A DNA stretch of 64,000 nucleotides from Bacteroidota bacterium. GTDB lineage: Bacteria > Bacteroidota > Bacteroidia > B-17B0 > Aurantibacillaceae. The stretch spans positions 1 through 64,000 of the forward strand of contig JAJNBG010000004.1 in NCBI GenBank assembly GCA_021155905.1, given 5' to 3'. A program made the translations under genes and the position numbers. Below, piece by piece: positions 32,259-41,131 of this stretch (position 1 is its first letter; each line of letters opens with the position of its first letter). The notes beneath the pieces were generated by a model. That model searched no databases. It was not told the origin of the DNA and worked only from the letters and a program-made list of their open reading frames with translations.

Positions 32259-32287
32259 GTTACAAAATCACTCAACCATACTAGTTA
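32259..32287 (+). promoter_or_regulatory. Late-gene promoter motif, copy 3 (GTTACAAAA-N10-ATACTAGTTA)
   Basis: GTTACAAAA at 32259-32267 and ATACTAGTTA at 32278-32287, exact copies of the blocks at 23011, with identical 10-base spacing. It lies between a terminator and the protease ATG (8 bases downstream). Confidence 0.8.
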
Positions 32288-32295
32288 TAGTATAA

Positions 32296-33405
32296 ATGAA
32301 GGATTTTAAATACATACAAAACATTTCAACGGCTGGTGAAGCAACAATTTTATTATATGATGTAATCGGTTGTTATGTTGATGCTGATGGGTGTATGTGT
32401 GATGGTATCAATGGTAGTGCTTTTGCTTATGAGATGGAATATTTACAAAGCAAAGCAACAAAAATTAATATCCGTATCAATTCTATCGGTGGTAGTGTTC
32501 TTGATGGTTATTCAATCATAAGTTCAATTCTTAGGTCTAAGATACCCGTTGATACTTTTATAGATGGTCTTGCAGCAAGCATAGCTGGTGTAATTGCAAT
32601 GACTGGTCAAAACAAGCTAATGATGGATTATGGAACTTTAATGCTTCATAATCCATCTGGCACGAATGACCAGAGTGTTTTAGACTTAGTAAAGTCAACG
32701 CTAGTTACAATTCTAACAAACAATACCAAATTATCATCTGAAGAAATTTCTTCAATAATGGATAATGAAACATTTTTTAGTGCTTCTGAAGCCATTGATT
32801 TAGGGCTGGTTGATGAAATCATCACAAGCAATAAAAAAATAAAAGTTGATACATCAAGCCTTTACAATATGGCTCAAGTGTACAACAAATTAATCAATCC
32901 AAATAAAATGCAATTAGTAAAGAATCAATTAGGCTTAGATGAAGCGGTTGAAGAAACAGTTATTGTTGAATCAATTTCTGCACTTCAAGCTGACAAAGAA
33001 GCCTTAGTAAAAGAATTAGAAGCTGAAAAATTAGCTAAAGAGGAATTACAAAATAAAATCAATTCAATTGAAGCTGAAAAAATAGAAGCTAAGAATATTG
33101 AAATTGAAAATATGGTTAATTCATTTATCACATCTGGTAAAATTTCAGATGATGAAAAAGAATCAATGGTAAAGTTAGCTAGTGTTGATTTTGACGGTGT
33201 AAAAAATATGCTTTCAAAGATTGGTACTAAGACAGCTTCAAGCATTATCAACGCTGTAAACATAGCAGCACCAACATCAGAACGTTCAACCTGGACTATT
33301 AGAGATTGGGAAAAGAAAGATTCAAAAGGTCTTGCTACAATCAAAAATGAAACACCAGAAGTGTACAATAGAATGTTCAACGAGTTCTACAACAAACAAA
33401 AGTAA
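32296..33405 (+). CDS. ClpP-type prohead protease fused to scaffold
   Basis: 369 residues. The N-terminal ~180 residues are an S14/ClpP-like protease: INIRINSIGGSVLDGYSII, GLAASIAGVIAMTGQ (catalytic Ser95) and TLMLHNPSG (catalytic His118), with ALDLGLVDEI-like ASEAIDLGLVDEI completing the fold. From about residue 215 a charged coiled coil (ADKEALVKELEAEKLAKEEL) is the scaffold that shapes the procapsid and is then digested. The C-terminal WTIRDWEKKDSKGLATIKNE is a typical capsid-binding tail of such fusions. First gene after the third late promoter. Confidence 0.88.
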   Translation: MKDFKYIQNISTAGEATILLYDVIGCYVDADGCMCDGINGSAFAYEMEYLQSKATKINIRINSIGGSVLDGYSIISSILRSKIPVDTFIDGLAASIAGVIAMTGQNKLMMDYGTLMLHNPSGTNDQSVLDLVKSTLVTILTNNTKLSSEEISSIMDNETFFSASEAIDLGLVDEIITSNKKIKVDTSSLYNMAQVYNKLINPNKMQLVKNQLGLDEAVEETVIVESISALQADKEALVKELEAEKLAKEELQNKINSIEAEKIEAKNIEIENMVNSFITSGKISDDEKESMVKLASVDFDGVKNMLSKIGTKTASSIINAVNIAAPTSERSTWTIRDWEKKDSKGLATIKNETPEVYNRMFNEFYNKQK

Positions 33406-33472
33406 AAACACTTAAGTGTTTTCTGAATACAAAACCAAAATAACATAAAAATAAAAGACCAATGAAATATAA

Positions 33473-34402
33473 ATGGCTTTACAAAAAGAAATTTGGATTA
33501 ACGACATCCAAGAAAACTTATTCAAAAACAACGCATTCATTTTAAGAAGCGTTAATCACTCAGCTTGGGTAGCTTATAAAACAGTGCATATCCCAAATGC
33601 GGGAAGCAATCCATCAGTATCAAAAAACAGAGCTTCTTTACCAGCAACTATTGCACAAAGAACTGATTCAGATTTAACTTATAACCTATCTGAATACACA
33701 ACTGACCCAATGTTATTAACTGACATTGATGCTTTACAAGTATCATACGACAAACGTGCTAGTATCTTAATGCAGCATATTGACACTCTTGGTGAAGTAA
33801 TCGGTAACAACACAGCTTATGCTTGGGTTAATACACTTGATTCAACAAGAATGGTAAGAACTACTGGTTCTGCATCAAGTGCTGCTTTAGCACCATCTGC
33901 TACAGGTACAAGAAAAGCTATCACACTTGCTGATATCGCTGCTTTACGTGCTAAGTTAGATAATGATAACACACCTTCAACTGGTCGTGTATTACTTATC
34001 CCAGCTGATTTATATAACACACAATTACTTGCTATTTCTGAATTAACAAATGCTCAATCATTTGGTACATCAGCTTTACCAGATGGTGTTGTAAATAGAA
34101 TTTACGGTTTTGATATTGTTATCAGACCAACTGTAGTTGTTTATTCTGGTGGTACTGGTGCAACTCAAACGCTTAAAGCGGTTGATGCTACAGGTACACC
34201 ATCTGCACCAGCTGCAACGGATAACTTAGCAGCTATTGCTTATCATCCAAACTTCGTAGCAACTGCTTTAGGTGAAACTAAAGTGTTCTATGATGAAGAC
34301 AAACCAGAATACTACGGTTCAATGTTTAGTGCATTAGTTATGCACGGTGCAGCTGCTTTAAGAAGCGATTTAAAAGGTCTTGCTGTATTAATCCAAGGTT
34401 AA
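33473..34402 (+). CDS. Major capsid protein
   Basis: 309 residues, directly after the protease/scaffold gene and followed by a terminator, the normal capsid position. The N-terminus reads MALQKEIWINDIQENLFKNN, then VNHSAWVAYKTVHIPNAGSN, a word common in Bacteroidota phage capsids. Later parts (LTDIDALQVSYDKRASILMQ, VLLIPADLYNTQLLA, EYYGSMFSALVMHGAAALRS) fit an HK97-fold shell protein. Codon use is strongly biased to abundant codons (GCT, GGT, TTA), as expected for the most abundant phage protein. Confidence 0.85.
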   Translation: MALQKEIWINDIQENLFKNNAFILRSVNHSAWVAYKTVHIPNAGSNPSVSKNRASLPATIAQRTDSDLTYNLSEYTTDPMLLTDIDALQVSYDKRASILMQHIDTLGEVIGNNTAYAWVNTLDSTRMVRTTGSASSAALAPSATGTRKAITLADIAALRAKLDNDNTPSTGRVLLIPADLYNTQLLAISELTNAQSFGTSALPDGVVNRIYGFDIVIRPTVVVYSGGTGATQTLKAVDATGTPSAPAATDNLAAIAYHPNFVATALGETKVFYDEDKPEYYGSMFSALVMHGAAALRSDLKGLAVLIQG

Positions 34403-34429
34403 TAAAAACCCTATCAAATTATTTAATCA

Positions 34430-34459
34430 AGCCCCTCTAAAAATTAGGGGGGCTTTTTT
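34430..34459 (+). terminator. Terminator after the capsid gene
   Basis: An 11 bp stem AGCCCCTCTAA with TTAGGGGGGCT (one G-U pair) followed by T7. It probably allows high capsid mRNA levels relative to the tail genes. Confidence 0.85.
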
Positions 34460-34515
34460 AAAGCTAAAAAATTAAGAAGCCATACGTGGTTTCTATCAAA
34501 CTAAAAATTTAATTA

Positions 34516-36009
34516 ATGCCAAATAATGTAACAATTAATTTAGGTGCTGGTGGACTTGGTAGACCACTTGCTGGTGAAGATTTTATCTCTGGATATATTC
34601 ACTATACAACTTCTTTACCATCTGGTTTTTCAACTTCAGATAGAATTAAACAAGTGTTTAGTGTTGCTGATGCTGAAGACCTTGGAATAACAGATACATC
34701 TATTGGTGAAACAAAAGCTGTAGGAACATTTACAATCACAAATATTGGTTCAAATGCTGATACACTTGATATTAATGTTACTACACAAGTAGGTACAGTA
34801 AACTTAGGTACATATACCAAAGCATCAACTGAAACAGGTACAACAGCGGTTGCAACAGCGGTTGCTGTTATTATCAACGCTGGTACATCAACACACGGTT
34901 ATTCTGCTAGTACATCAACTGCAAATGTTAGTGTAGCTGCACCAATCGGTTCTGGTGTTGGTGGTAACTCTTTCTTATTCTCAAATATCACAACAGGTAC
35001 TATTGCAACAACTGGTACAACCTTCGCTGGTGGTGTAGCATCTCAAATTGATGTGATGCACTATCACATAGCAGAATACTTTAGGGCACAACCTAAAGGT
35101 GTTTTATATGTGGGTGTATATACAGCATCAACAGACTTTAACGAAGTTGTGCTTATTCAAAACCACGCAAATGGTAAGATTAGACAGTTAGGTGTATATA
35201 CACAAGCTGCTTTCAATACTAGTGCAGTTGCTTTATTACAAACACAAGCAGATTTAAACGCTGCAAACTATAAGCCACTTGAAGTTATTTATCAAGCTGA
35301 TTTTTCAGCTGTATCTGACTTAACAAGCCTTACTGACTTACATACATTATTTGGTAAAAACATTAGTGTGTGTCTTGGTCAAGATGGTAATGCAACTGGT
35401 AAGTCTTTATTCTTAGCAGCTGGTAAATCAATCGGTTGTGTAGGTCTTACACTTGGTGCTGTTGCTTTTGCAAAGGTATCAGAATCTATTGCTTGGGTTG
35501 ATAAGTTCAATATGTCAAGTGTTGAAATGGAAACGCTAGCATTTGCTAATGGTTCATTATACAATGTATTAAGTGATGGTCTTATCAATAACCTAGATGC
35601 TAAAGGGTATATCTTCTTAAAGAAATATATCGGTATCGCTGGTTCATACTTTGATAATCCATATACGTGTGTTGCTGTAACAAGTGACTACTGTAGAATC
35701 AATAACAACAGAACTATCAACAAAGTAAGCCGTGGTTTAAGAACATTCTTATTACCAGCTATTGCAAGCCCTATTAAGGTTAATGCTGATGGTACACTTT
35801 CAGAAGATGTTATAGCATCATTTAAAGCTATGTGTAATCGTGCATTAGATGTGATGATTAGAGATGGTGAGTTATCTGCATTTAAGATAACAATCAATCC
35901 AGCACAAAATGTACTAAGCACTAATCAATTATTTATTGATGTGAAGATTGTACCAGTAGGAACATCTGATGAAATCATAGTGAATGTAGGATATACCCTA
36001 GCTATATAA
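34516..36009 (+). CDS. Contractile tail sheath protein
   Basis: 497 residues. The C-terminal ~200 residues show the sheath core: LNAANYKPLEVIYQADFSA, DNPYTCVAVTSDYCRINNNR and the end FKAMCNRALDVMIRDGELSA with QLFIDVKIVPVGTSDEIIVN, which is the C-terminal linker strand that sheath subunits exchange. The N-terminal domain contains a Thr/Ala-rich part (GTFTITNIGSNADTLDINVT) typical of an exposed insertion. Followed by the tube gene, so the phage has a myovirus tail. Confidence 0.8.
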   Translation: MPNNVTINLGAGGLGRPLAGEDFISGYIHYTTSLPSGFSTSDRIKQVFSVADAEDLGITDTSIGETKAVGTFTITNIGSNADTLDINVTTQVGTVNLGTYTKASTETGTTAVATAVAVIINAGTSTHGYSASTSTANVSVAAPIGSGVGGNSFLFSNITTGTIATTGTTFAGGVASQIDVMHYHIAEYFRAQPKGVLYVGVYTASTDFNEVVLIQNHANGKIRQLGVYTQAAFNTSAVALLQTQADLNAANYKPLEVIYQADFSAVSDLTSLTDLHTLFGKNISVCLGQDGNATGKSLFLAAGKSIGCVGLTLGAVAFAKVSESIAWVDKFNMSSVEMETLAFANGSLYNVLSDGLINNLDAKGYIFLKKYIGIAGSYFDNPYTCVAVTSDYCRINNNRTINKVSRGLRTFLLPAIASPIKVNADGTLSEDVIASFKAMCNRALDVMIRDGELSAFKITINPAQNVLSTNQLFIDVKIVPVGTSDEIIVNVGYTLAI

Positions 36010-36038
36010 AATAACAAGAATTAAAAAAGAAAATAGAT

Positions 36039-36467
36039 ATGGTAAATATTCCTGTACTAATCAACGGTAAATCATACAGCTGGCAAGACATCACATTAAA
36101 CATTATGAATGTACCAATTGTAGGTATTACAAAAATAACTTATAGTCAAACTCAAAAATCAGAAATGATTTATGGTGCTGGTCGTTCACCAGTTTCTTAT
36201 GGACTTGGAAACCTTGAAGCTACTTGTTCAATATCTCTTAAGATGGAGGAAGTAGAAAGTATTATGAGCGTAGCCCCTAATGGGTTGCTTATGGATATTC
36301 CAATGTTTGACATTATCGTGGCTTATACTGATATGGCATTAGTACCACGTATTCATACAATTAGAAACTGTCGTTTCAAAAATAATACACGTGACGTGTC
36401 ACAAGATGATACATCAATTGATTGTGAACTAGAATTATTGTGTTCACACATTGAAATGGGTATTTAA
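36039..36467 (+). CDS. Tail tube protein
   Basis: 142 residues, beta-rich (SWQDITLNIMNVPIVGITKI, SEMIYGAGRSPVSYGLGNLE, then CSISLKMEEVESIM, IHTIRNCRFKNNTRDVSQDD). The 'Y-GaGrxPxxyxxGn' phrase and the downstream order (tube, chaperone, tape measure) fit a DUF-type myovirus inner tube. Follows the sheath by 29 bases. Confidence 0.8.
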   Translation: MVNIPVLINGKSYSWQDITLNIMNVPIVGITKITYSQTQKSEMIYGAGRSPVSYGLGNLEATCSISLKMEEVESIMSVAPNGLLMDIPMFDIIVAYTDMALVPRIHTIRNCRFKNNTRDVSQDDTSIDCELELLCSHIEMGI

Positions 36468-36493
36468 TAACAACTAATAAAACTAAAAACTAA

Positions 36494-36823
36494 ATGAAAA
36501 CTAAAGAAGAATTAACAACAGAATTTGAAGCATTAAAAAATAAGTATGGTACTGTTTTTACTATTACAGCACCACTTGATGATGAAGGTGTGAAAACTGC
36601 TACAATCTTTTTAAAGAAAGCTGATAGAATGACACACGCTATTGTAAATAAGTTATACGGTGGTGCAGACCCATCAAAAGCAATTGAAGCTTGTTTAAAA
36701 GGTAATTATATCGATGGTGATGAACTAGCGTTAATTACTAATGATGATGATGCTTTGCTTGCTTGTGAAGCACCACTAGTTGAATACTTAGCTAGAAGAA
36801 CTGCTAGTATAAAAAAAAACTAG
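36494..36823 (+). CDS. Tail assembly chaperone, short (0-frame) product
   Basis: 109 residues between tube and tape measure. It is acidic and helical (MKTKEELTTEFEALKNKYGT, IFLKKADRMTHAIVNKLYGG, DDDALLACEAPLVEYLARRT). The frame ends in ATA AAA AAA AAC TAG, so the stop directly follows a classic slippery heptamer (36814-36820). The short chaperone and the frameshifted fusion together would wrap the tape measure during tail assembly, as G and GT do in lambda. Confidence 0.75.
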   Translation: MKTKEELTTEFEALKNKYGTVFTITAPLDDEGVKTATIFLKKADRMTHAIVNKLYGGADPSKAIEACLKGNYIDGDELALITNDDDALLACEAPLVEYLARRTASIKKN

Positions 36824-36996
36824 AACGATATAAAAATTTAATAGCTACAGATGAAATACTTCAAAGTAATGCTTTACTAAGACATTATCACCCAAACTTA
36901 AACATAGAAAAATTATCAGATAATAAATGGTGTTTGTATGTAAGTGAATTACTCTATGTCTTAAGAAAGACAGGTGTACTGGTCGATAAAGAATAA
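36494..36996 (+). CDS. Tail assembly chaperone, predicted -1 frameshift fusion
   Basis: Slipping back one base on A AAA AAC (36814-36820) continues translation through CTA GAA CGA to a TAA at 36994-36996 and adds 58 residues (LERYKNLIATDEILQSNALL, then RHYHPNLNIEKLSDNKWCLY and SELLYVLRKTGVLVDKE). The added frame is fully open, has protein-like composition and no ATG of its own near the start, and lies exactly where tail chaperone fusions are found. The fusion would be about 167 residues. A terminator stem starts at its stop codon. Confidence 0.75.
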
Positions 36997-37036
36997 AAAA
37001 AGGGCTATTCAATTAAAAACTGATAGCCCTTTTTTA
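36995..37036 (+). terminator. Intrinsic terminator between chaperone and tape measure
   Basis: AAAAAAGGGCTAT with ATAGCCCTTTTTT around a 14-base loop. It lies 20 bases before the tape-measure ATG, so expression of downstream genes requires read-through, antitermination or an unseen promoter. Confidence 0.85.
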
Positions 37037-37055
37037 TTTAAACCAAATCAACAAA

Positions 37056-38510
37056 ATGAACAACAATCAAAATCTTGGATATAACATAACGCTTAAAGAC
37101 CTATTTGATAAAACAATGGGTAAAGCCATTAATTCAACTAGTAAGCTTGATGCAAAGTTTGACCGTCTTGAAAATAAAACAAAAGGTCTATCAAATGGAT
37201 TAGGCAAACTTGGTGGTGTAATCTCTGGCGCTTTTGCAGTTGGTGGTGTAGTTGCTTTTGGTAATGCTGTTAAAGATTCACTAGTCAACTATGAATACTT
37301 TTCAGCTGCATTAAAAACGCTTTTAAAGGGTGATGAATACCAAGCCAAAGCGTTACAATCACAATTAGTAAGTCTTGCTAAAACAACACCATTTAGTCTT
37401 AATGAAGTTCAAGATGCAACCAAGCAATTAATTGCTTATGGTTTTCAAGCTGGTCAAGTAGTTGACACGATGAAAACCCTAGGTGATGTATCAGCTGGTA
37501 TTGGTCAACCAATTGGTGAAATCGCTTACTTATACGGTACACTTAAAACATCTGGGCGTGTAACGCTAATGGATTTAAGACAGTTTGCTGGTCGTGGTAT
37601 TCCAATCTATGAAGCATTATCAAAACGTCTTAAAGTAACTACCAAAGACATCAATAAGATGGTACACGATGGTAAGCTTGGCTTTAAGGATATTGAAGGT
37701 GCTTTCAAAGATATGACAGCTGAAGGTGGTCAATTCTTTGACCTTATGGACGCTCAAAGTAAAACTGTTGGTGGTCGTATTTCAAATCTTGGTGATGCTT
37801 GGGAACAATTAAAAGTAAACATCGGTAAATCACAATCTGGTATCATCGCTAGTACAGTTAGTTGGGCTAGTTCTATGGTTGAAAATCTAACTGATACAAT
37901 GGTTGCTGCAAATGCTTTAGATGAAGCATTAAAGAAAACCAATACAAGCCGTGCTAGTGCTGGTGGCTTTTCAAGGGTAGCTGGTAGATTCGGTTACAAC
38001 ACAAAGGGTAGGGAACAAGAGGGTGAAGCCTTAGCGTTTCAAAAGATGATTGAAGAAACAAAATCTCTTAAAGATGTCAAATTGAATCTTACAGTTCTTG
38101 ATGTTCTTAAAAAAGAAAATGATGCACGTCTTAAAAGTTCATTAGGTAGTAATGACCCTTATGTAAGACAAACTGGTTTAGATGACTATAATGTTCAAGC
38201 ATCATTATTACTTGAAACTTCAAAACAATTAGGCGGTGTTGCTAGACTATTTAAAGCAAAACCAAATGAAACTGGTGTTGATGGTACAGATAAAACAAAA
38301 GCATCTGATTCAAGCCTTGGTACAGGAATAGAAGCTAGTGTAGCACGTCCACAAGATTTACATATCAATATAGAAAAGCTGGTTGAAGAACTGAATCTGT
38401 ATTCACAAAATGTATCTGAAGGTACAGGCTGGATTAAAGACGAAATAACAAAACGATTGATTGAAGCCGTGAATGATGTCAATTATATCAACAAACAAGG
38501 TAAGCAATAA
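37056..38510 (+). CDS. Tape measure protein (short)
   Basis: 484 residues. The N-terminal tape-measure domain is clear: AFAVGGVVAFGNAVKDSLVN, LVSLAKTTPFSLNEVQDATK, IGEIAYLYGTLKTSGRVTLM, DLRQFAGRGIPIYEALSKRL and VGGRISNLGDAWEQLKVNIG. Two hydrophobic stretches (about 50-70 and 260-285) fit the membrane-active part. With about 0.15 nm per residue, the tail would be near 70 nm, short for a myovirus. Confidence 0.85.
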   Translation: MNNNQNLGYNITLKDLFDKTMGKAINSTSKLDAKFDRLENKTKGLSNGLGKLGGVISGAFAVGGVVAFGNAVKDSLVNYEYFSAALKTLLKGDEYQAKALQSQLVSLAKTTPFSLNEVQDATKQLIAYGFQAGQVVDTMKTLGDVSAGIGQPIGEIAYLYGTLKTSGRVTLMDLRQFAGRGIPIYEALSKRLKVTTKDINKMVHDGKLGFKDIEGAFKDMTAEGGQFFDLMDAQSKTVGGRISNLGDAWEQLKVNIGKSQSGIIASTVSWASSMVENLTDTMVAANALDEALKKTNTSRASAGGFSRVAGRFGYNTKGREQEGEALAFQKMIEETKSLKDVKLNLTVLDVLKKENDARLKSSLGSNDPYVRQTGLDDYNVQASLLLETSKQLGGVARLFKAKPNETGVDGTDKTKASDSSLGTGIEASVARPQDLHINIEKLVEELNLYSQNVSEGTGWIKDEITKRLIEAVNDVNYINKQGKQ

Positions 38511-39184
38511 TGGAAAATAATTTTCAAACTGGTCAAGTGGTTGCTAGTGAATTAGCATCACAAGCCAAATTAATAATCAAAGCTTTTGGTCTTGCTGCAC
38601 TTAAACCAAAGTTCTATACCATATCAAATGCAGAACAACTATCAACTGAAAAACAAACAAGAATTGAAGGTATTAAAAATGCTGATAAAGGCTTCTTTGG
38701 TTTACCTGTATTTGATGTACTAACATTTGCTGATAAGGAATATCAAACACTGGATAAAGAAACTATTAGTATAAAAGAGTTTTCAATGGGTGTAGCACTT
38801 ATTGAAGTTAATCAAGCTAAAAGAATTATTCAAACACCAATACAGGGTAGAAATGGTGATGTAAAAGAATACATAAGTGATGGTGATTATAACATAACAA
38901 TACGTGGTGTTATTTCTACTGTTAATCAAGACACTTACCCAGAAGATGAAGTAGCTGAATTAATCAAGTTTTTACAAGTACCAGAATCAATTGAAGTAGG
39001 TAGTAATGTACTAGCAAGATTTGGTATTACTGACATAGTAATCACCAGCTACAATTTTCCACAAGAAGAAGCAATGCGAAATATTCAACGTTTCGAGATT
39101 CAAGCATTAAGTGAAACACCTTTTGAAATTAAATCAACCAAAGAAAGTAAGGGTGCTAATAATCAACAAAAATCATTTTTCTAA
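38510..39184 (+). CDS. Baseplate/tail protein of the DUF6046-like type
   Basis: 224 residues, starting on the last base of the tape-measure stop. Contains IKEFSMGVALIEVNQAKRII, TPIQGRNGDVKEYISDGDYN, ITIRGVISTVNQDTYPEDEV and SYNFPQEEAMRNIQRFEIQA. This pattern ('G-R-x-G-x-VKEyIxxgDyxIxIxG') is found in tail proteins next to hub genes, notably in Bacteroidota phages, and resembles LysM-linker/gp53-type baseplate proteins. Exact role not established. Confidence 0.6.
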   Translation: MENNFQTGQVVASELASQAKLIIKAFGLAALKPKFYTISNAEQLSTEKQTRIEGIKNADKGFFGLPVFDVLTFADKEYQTLDKETISIKEFSMGVALIEVNQAKRIIQTPIQGRNGDVKEYISDGDYNITIRGVISTVNQDTYPEDEVAELIKFLQVPESIEVGSNVLARFGITDIVITSYNFPQEEAMRNIQRFEIQALSETPFEIKSTKESKGANNQQKSFF

Positions 39185-40245
39185 TGCTTAGACTTTATTC
39201 AAAAATAACATTTACAAAGTATGACCTGAAGACTAAGAAAGAGGGTGATATAATCATATTCAATTTTGTAAACAATATTGAAGTTGAAACCAGTTATGAA
39301 GACTTAACAGATACAGCTTCAATTACAATACCAAGAAAATTAAATTTTGATGGTAAACCGATTGCAACACAAATAGATTCAATATTTAAACGTGGTGATA
39401 AGGTCAAGATTGAAATGGGTTATTTTCCAGAACTAAGAACTGTTTTTGAAGGTTTCATTTCAACGGTTTCAATTAATGCACCAATTCAAATTGAATGTGA
39501 AGACCAAATGTTCTTACTTAAGCAAAAACCAATTCTTTACCCTTTAAGATATGGTAGCATCACCAAGGGTAAAAGAGGTGGTACACTTAAGCACCCTAAA
39601 ATAATACCAACAAAGATTAAGCTTAAAGACTTCTTGAATGATGTTTTACTTGATGGTACTGGTATTGATTTCAAATGCTTACTAGATGTAGAAATCAATG
39701 TTAAGCGTTTCAATAGTAGTGCTGCAAAGGTTCTTGATACACTAAAAAGTGAATATGGTTTTTATTCATACTTCGTTGATGGTGTTTTAAATGTTGGTTT
39801 AGCTAGTGATACTAGTGATACCAATACAGTTGATTTTGAATTTGAACATAACATCATAGATGATTCAAGCCTAAAGTATCAACGTGAAACTGATATACGA
39901 TTAAGAGTAAAAGCAGAATCAATTGATAGTAAAACGAATGCTAGAAAGGTTGTTGAAGTTGGTGATGATGATGGAGCGTTAAAAGATTTCAAGATTCAAA
40001 ATGCTACTGAAGCAGAGTTAAAAACCTTTGCTGATTTAAAGCTTAAAGAATTTAAGTATGAAGGTTACACGGGACGTTTCACCACGTTTGGTGAAGACTA
40101 TATCAGACACGGGGACGCTGCAAATCTGGTAAGCAAAAGATACCCAGAAAAGAACGGTGTCTATCAGTGCAAATCAGTTAAAAGAATCTTTGGTATGAAT
40201 GGCTATAGGCAAATAATAGAATTAGGTATAAAACTTAAGAATTAA
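39184..40245 (+). CDS. Baseplate hub protein (gpD/gp27-like)
   Basis: 353 residues; its ATG overlaps the preceding stop. It has the late-control-D pattern: VETSYEDLTDTASITIPRKL, GDKVKIEMGYFPELRTVFEG then FISTVSINAPIQIECEDQMF, KVLDTLKSEYGFYSYFVDGV, and the last domain with RFTTFGEDYIRHGDAANLVS. The hub forms the trimer at the tail tip that holds the spike. Overlaps the spike gene by one base. Confidence 0.8.
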   Translation: MLRLYSKITFTKYDLKTKKEGDIIIFNFVNNIEVETSYEDLTDTASITIPRKLNFDGKPIATQIDSIFKRGDKVKIEMGYFPELRTVFEGFISTVSINAPIQIECEDQMFLLKQKPILYPLRYGSITKGKRGGTLKHPKIIPTKIKLKDFLNDVLLDGTGIDFKCLLDVEINVKRFNSSAAKVLDTLKSEYGFYSYFVDGVLNVGLASDTSDTNTVDFEFEHNIIDDSSLKYQRETDIRLRVKAESIDSKTNARKVVEVGDDDGALKDFKIQNATEAELKTFADLKLKEFKYEGYTGRFTTFGEDYIRHGDAANLVSKRYPEKNGVYQCKSVKRIFGMNGYRQIIELGIKLKN

Positions 40246-40805
40246 TGAGTAATAAGAATGATATAAAAAGTGCAATTAGAAGCCTTGCTAGAAATGATGA
40301 TGAAATCTATTCAATCTTATGTACTGTATCAAGTGTTGATTTAGATAATAACACTTGTGATTGTGTACCGATTAATGAAGCACCAGATTTACTTGATGTC
40401 AAGTTAATGCCAAAAGATGAAGATGGTGAAGTGAAAAAAGGCTTCTTGATAGTTCCTGTTATCGGTAGTGTCGTAGTTGTTACGATGCTAAATAATGAAG
40501 ATGGTCACGTGACTATGTTTTCAGAGGTTGAAGAAATTCAATTGAACGGTAAGAATTTTAAAGGTATTGTGAAGATTGAAGAACTGGTTGATAAGCTTAA
40601 TAATCTTGAAGATGCTTTCAATAATCACATAAGCAATTATAACAACCATATCACAGCATATAATACACATACACACGCTGGTGTAACTGTTGGTGGTGGT
40701 ATGACTGGTATAACAACACCAGATACACCAGACACCCAAAATCTAACACTAACACAAGTTTCAGACTTGGAAAATGACACCGTATTACACGGTGATGGTA
40801 TTTAA
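40245..40805 (+). CDS. Baseplate spike / gpV-gp45-like protein
   Basis: 186 residues. An N-terminal OB-fold-like part (YSILCTVSSVDLDNNTCDCV, FLIVPVIGSVVVVTMLNNED) leads to a short helix with HISNYNNHITAYNTHTHAGV and a glycine/threonine-rich tip. The HxH words resemble the metal-binding apex of phage spikes. It follows the hub and precedes the gp25-like protein. Confidence 0.7.
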   Translation: MSNKNDIKSAIRSLARNDDEIYSILCTVSSVDLDNNTCDCVPINEAPDLLDVKLMPKDEDGEVKKGFLIVPVIGSVVVVTMLNNEDGHVTMFSEVEEIQLNGKNFKGIVKIEELVDKLNNLEDAFNNHISNYNNHITAYNTHTHAGVTVGGGMTGITTPDTPDTQNLTLTQVSDLENDTVLHGDGI

Positions 40806-40816
40806 TAATTAATCAA

Positions 40817-41131
40817 ATGGCTAATGTACAAGACATCAATATCACAAGTGATTTTGATATAGAAATAAAAGATGGTGATTTCAACATAGTTGATTCAGAC
40901 CCAAATCATATTGAATTAATCATCAAGTGTAATGTGGGTGCTTATAAGGAATACCCACTTGTTGGGTTTGGTATTGATTACTATCTGGCTTCAAATGGTA
41001 CAGAACAATTAATAAAAAGGAATTTATCAGTTCAATTGAAAGCGGATAACTACCAAGTAAATGAAATTAAAATAAATAAGGGTACTGGTAACAATGTAGA
41101 ATACTTCGTTGATGCTTTAAGAATTCAATAA
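40817..41131 (+). CDS. gp25-like baseplate wedge protein
   Basis: 104 residues: FDIEIKDGDFNIVDSDPNHI, ELIIKCNVGAYKEYPLVGFG and LSVQLKADNYQVNEIKINKG. This is the gpW/gp25 pattern in which the conserved EPR-like word is replaced by KEYPLVGFG. It joins the sheath to the baseplate. Overlaps the next start by one base. Confidence 0.75.
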   Translation: MANVQDINITSDFDIEIKDGDFNIVDSDPNHIELIIKCNVGAYKEYPLVGFGIDYYLASNGTEQLIKRNLSVQLKADNYQVNEIKINKGTGNNVEYFVDALRIQ

